Shown here one piece after another: positions 63,063 to 64,000 of a DNA stretch of 64,000 nt. Origin of the DNA: Fulvimarina sp. (GTDB lineage Bacteria > Pseudomonadota > Alphaproteobacteria > Rhizobiales > Rhizobiaceae). Numbering within the stretch: the first letter of the stretch is position 1; each line of letters opens with the position of its first letter. The stretch lies in assembly GCA_002700095.1 (NCBI GenBank), contig PACL01000060.1, forward strand, positions 1 to 64,000, in the 5' to 3' direction. The position numbers were made by a program, and so were the translations under genes. The notes below the pieces were generated by a model, which saw only the letters and a list, made by a program, of their open reading frames with translations, did not search any database and had not been told where the DNA came from.

Positions 63063-64000
63063 ATGTGCGGAATTTGCGGTGAGATTCGCTTCGACGGAAA
63101 CGGAGCCTCGGGCGAGCGGCTGCAACGCATGGGCGATTGTCTGGCGCGACGCGGCCCAGATGGCGCCGGCCAGGTGGTGCGCGGGCCGATCGGCCTCGGC
63201 CACCGCCGCCTGAAGATCATCGACCTGTCGGAAAAGGCCCAGCAGCCGATGGTCGACCCGGATCTGGGTCTCACCATCGCCTTCAACGGCTGCATCTACA
63301 ACTACCCGGCGCTTCGCCAGGAGCTGGAAGGCAAGGGCTACCGCTTCTTCTCGAGCGGCGACACGGAAGTGATCATCAAGGCCTATCACGCCTGGGGCCG
63401 GGACTGCGTGAAGCGCTTCCACGGCATGTTCGCCTTCGCGATCGCCGAAAGAGAAAGCGGCCGGGTGATGCTGGCGCGGGACCGCTTCGGCATCAAGCCG
63501 CTCTATCTCTCGCAGAACGACAAGCGGCTCTATCTCGCCTCCTCGCTGCCCGCGATCCTCGCCACCGGCGACGTCGACCGGACGATCGACCGCGAGGCGC
63601 TGCACCACTACATGACGTTTCACGCCGTCGTCCCGCCGCCGCTGACCATCGTCAAGGGCGTGCGCAAGCTGCCGCCCGCCACGACGCGGATGATCCAGCC
63701 GGACGGCGCCTTCGACGACGAGGTCTACTGGGCGCCGGAGTTTTCGCCGCGCCCCGGCGACGAGAAGCTGTCGCCCACCGACTGGCGCGACCTCGTTATG
63801 GACGCGCTCAAGCTCGCCGTCGACCGGCGCATGGTCGCTGACGTTCCGGTCGGCGTGCTCCTCTCGGGCGGCGTCGATTCCTCGCTGATCGTCGGCCTCC
63901 TCGCGGAAGCCGGGCAGAAGAACCTCAACACCTTCTCGATCGGTTTCGAGGACGCCAATGGCGAGGTCGGCAACGAGTTCGAGTTCTCCGACATCATCGC
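63063..64000 (+). CDS. Asparagine synthase-like amidotransferase, NAGGN type (runs off the window)
   Basis: The first 312 residues of a class II glutamine amidotransferase. It starts MCGICGEIRFDG (Cys2 is the nucleophile), then RRGPDGAGQVV, HRRLKIIDLSEKAQQPM, FNGCIYNYPALRQELEGKGY and DRFGIKPLYLS. The synthetase domain begins with VPVGVLLSGGVDSSLIVGLL (the PPi loop SGGxDSS). The CIYNY and KIIDLSEKAQQ segments resemble the amidotransferase that makes the osmoprotectant N-acetylglutaminylglutamine amide rather than AsnB proper; the NAGGN synthetase partner would be expected just downstream. A GGAGATTGAGG ribosome-binding site precedes the ATG. Confidence 0.85.
   Translation, partial: MCGICGEIRFDGNGASGERLQRMGDCLARRGPDGAGQVVRGPIGLGHRRLKIIDLSEKAQQPMVDPDLGLTIAFNGCIYNYPALRQELEGKGYRFFSSGDTEVIIKAYHAWGRDCVKRFHGMFAFAIAERESGRVMLARDRFGIKPLYLSQNDKRLYLASSLPAILATGDVDRTIDREALHHYMTFHAVVPPPLTIVKGVRKLPPATTRMIQPDGAFDDEVYWAPEFSPRPGDEKLSPTDWRDLVMDALKLAVDRRMVADVPVGVLLSGGVDSSLIVGLLAEAGQKNLNTFSIGFEDANGEVGNEFEFSDII

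Noticed and set aside
61031-63295. A 750-codon minus-strand open frame opposite the GAF-GGDEF-EAL gene
   Set aside because: The plus-strand protein has intact catalytic motifs for both domains. The antisense frame has none and shadow composition.

Overview
The window is GC-rich, densely coding chromosomal DNA from an alphaproteobacterium, most likely of the order Hyphomicrobiales (Rhizobiales). This is an inference from gene content and order. The supporting features are RIME-like mosaic palindromes, the order DUF1223-acnA-ccmA-ccmB, a hemP-hmuTUV haem locus, a B12-riboswitch-led cob operon, an Omp25/31-type outer-membrane protein and an NAGGN-type asparagine synthase. A family such as Aurantimonadaceae would fit but cannot be proved by reading. 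I see no rRNA, tRNA, CRISPR array or complete insertion sequence.

Region 1 (1-11.2 kb, minus strand) is a purine-catabolism block. Transcription runs hiuH, xdhA, xdhB, a frameshifted hicB-like remnant, a mosaic repeat, xdhC, then a BMP-type ABC importer (ATPase, two permeases, binding protein), a second mosaic repeat, and the start of puuD at the window edge. The products would import a purine or nucleoside, oxidise hypoxanthine/xanthine to urate, oxidise urate and hydrolyse 5-hydroxyisourate. A perfect 7-bp inverted repeat upstream of hiuH is a candidate operator. Next to it (11.3-12.05 kb) lies an overlapping two-gene module, a 106-residue protein plus an XRE-type regulator, with its own palindrome at the start codon. 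This is the best candidate here for an undescribed toxin-antitoxin-like system.

Region 2 (12.2-25.8 kb) mixes cell-surface and general genes: an FkbM methyltransferase with a hexanucleotide repeat at its start, tesB, a UbiH-type hydroxylase, a TPR/sulfotransferase with an N-terminal SEC-C-like cysteine motif, a Hint-domain protein, a small methyltransferase, RNase D, a KpsS-like capsule protein, adenosine kinase and an SH3-like protein.

Region 3 (26-39.1 kb) holds a 2-hydroxyacid dehydrogenase, a DUF1223 protein, aconitase and the cytochrome c maturation genes. These are split: ccmAB lie at 31.2-33.2 kb and ccmCDG at 37.5-39.1 kb. Between them are decayed or orphan toxin-antitoxin genes, palindromic repeats, a diguanylate cyclase, a trans-aconitate-type methyltransferase and a GNAT protein.

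Region 4 (39.2-45.2 kb) is a haem-uptake locus: an IsdG/HmuQ-like monooxygenase, a TonB receptor and, divergently, hemP-hmuT-hmuU-hmuV, with an IRO-like TGA-N9-TCA palindrome between the two sides. hmuS is absent. Region 5 (45.2-51.7 kb) has a P-loop kinase, a NUDIX hydrolase, cytochrome c, an outer-membrane beta-barrel protein, a PfkB sugar kinase and a coupled pcaD-pcaB pair.

Region 6 (51.8-60.9 kb, minus strand) is a cobalamin operon headed by a cobalamin riboswitch: cbtB, cbtA, cobU, cobW, cobN, a GNAT gene, cobO, bluB. A mosaic repeat sits in frame inside cobN. The window ends with a GAF-GGDEF-EAL protein and the beginning of an asparagine-synthase-like gene. Three small accessory genes carry single-base frameshifts at or beside homopolymer runs while the long housekeeping genes are intact.
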